The notes beneath the pieces were generated by a model. That model ran no database searches. It was not told where the DNA came from and saw only the letters and a program-made list of their open reading frames with translations. Positions 63,711 to 64,000 of a stretch of DNA of 64,000 bases are shown here, in pieces (the first letter of the stretch is position 1; every line of letters begins with the position of its first letter). Source of the DNA: Aphelenchoides besseyi (lineage: Eukaryota; Nematoda; Chromadorea; Rhabditida; Aphelenchoididae); contig JAMPIQ010000002.1 in NCBI GenBank assembly GCA_024699855.1, positions 3,782,001 through 3,846,000 of the forward strand, given 5' to 3'. A program made the position numbers and the translations under genes.

Positions 63711-64000
63711 ATGTTTTCGCGGTTTCGAAACTTCAAATCGATTCTAAATGTCATCAATATCTACAAAAGCTGCCAGCAAAACGAACGGACTCTCGATGCA
63801 GCTGCGCTTCGATTTCAGCGAATCCGATCCACAAACTCGACGACTTCGACCACTCAGCCCTCGGCACACGGATCAACGACGGAGCGGAAACCCAAAGCGG
63901 ATAATCTTTGTCCGAACGGCCTTCCTGGTAAAATGAGGTTTGATCCCGCCTCCAATCGTCCATTTGCCTTCGCATGCAACTGCCCCAATGGATTGGGTTG
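63711..64000 (+). CDS. Cys-rich, probably extracellular protein, cut by the window edge
   Basis: The frame is open from ATG 63711 (MFSRFRNFKSILNVINIYKS) to the last base, about 96 codons. A Thr/Ser-rich stretch (RSTNSTTSTTQPSAHGSTTE) precedes a Cys motif of the type C-P-N-G-x-P..C-N-C-P-N-G (DNLCPNGLPGKMRFDP, FACNCPNGLG), like the Cys-rich repeats common in secreted nematode proteins. There is no signal peptide at this ATG, so the true start may be in an upstream exon. Product and full length cannot be seen. Confidence 0.5.
   Translation, partial: MFSRFRNFKSILNVINIYKSCQQNERTLDAAALRFQRIRSTNSTTSTTQPSAHGSTTERKPKADNLCPNGLPGKMRFDPASNRPFAFACNCPNGLG

Overview
The window looks like nuclear DNA of a nematode. 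The evidence is a cuticle-collagen gene with the worm-type C-terminal ending, two nematode-style chemoreceptor GPCR genes plus a receptor fragment, a saposin-like secreted protein and a divergent nuclear receptor. Introns are mostly 35-50 nt, start with GTAAG or GTGAG-like donors and end in TTTCAG or TTTAAG. Genes are densely split and packed on both strands. I cannot name the species. The unusually many small introns, for example about 14 in one collagen, argue against a typical Caenorhabditis.

Layout. 0-6.6 kb: three same-strand genes (acid lipase, an RRM protein with two reading-frame slips, hexokinase). 7-10.7 kb: a small basic coiled-coil protein, gene relics, a saposin-like gene and a stray copy of the hexokinase 3' end. 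10.7-16.4 kb: an ABCC (MRP) transporter on the minus strand with a mariner-like element in one intron. 17.8-24.9 kb: two chemoreceptors around a mariner-type-HTH protein. 26.0-27.9 kb: a cuticle collagen. 28.2-38.6 kb: a mobile-element and rearrangement zone. It holds two head-to-head 693-bp arms carrying the 3' end of a Spt5 gene, a MADF-BESS/Harbinger transposon with damaged ORFs, several LTR-like pieces, and a Spt5 5' pseudogene truncated in its NGN domain. 39-49.4 kb: UDP-glycosyltransferase, a cholinesterase-like membrane protein without catalytic residues, a VWA protein, a small secreted protein and CLP1 kinase. 49.6-52.4 kb: three related four-TM genes. 52.6-57.0 kb: an ionotropic receptor of the IR25a type. 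57.5-60.6 kb: a nuclear-receptor-like gene and COQ2. 60.8-63.7 kb: nothing confidently assigned. 63.7 kb to the edge: the start or an exon of a Cys-rich protein.

The strongest observation is in the IR25a-type gene. A 1,095-bp element with ~190-bp near-identical terminal inverted repeats sits between two TTAA copies inside a conserved coding stretch. Its own end supplies a GT donor, and the second TTAA plus the next host base supplies the AG acceptor. Removing GT..AG gives back an uninterrupted, in-phase receptor sequence with the expected spacing, so this transposon may have become an intron on insertion (an introner-like event). The second notable structure is the shattered, inverted Spt5 locus around a Harbinger element.

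All calls were made by eye from translated frames. Exon borders are approximate and 5' ends are often uncertain.
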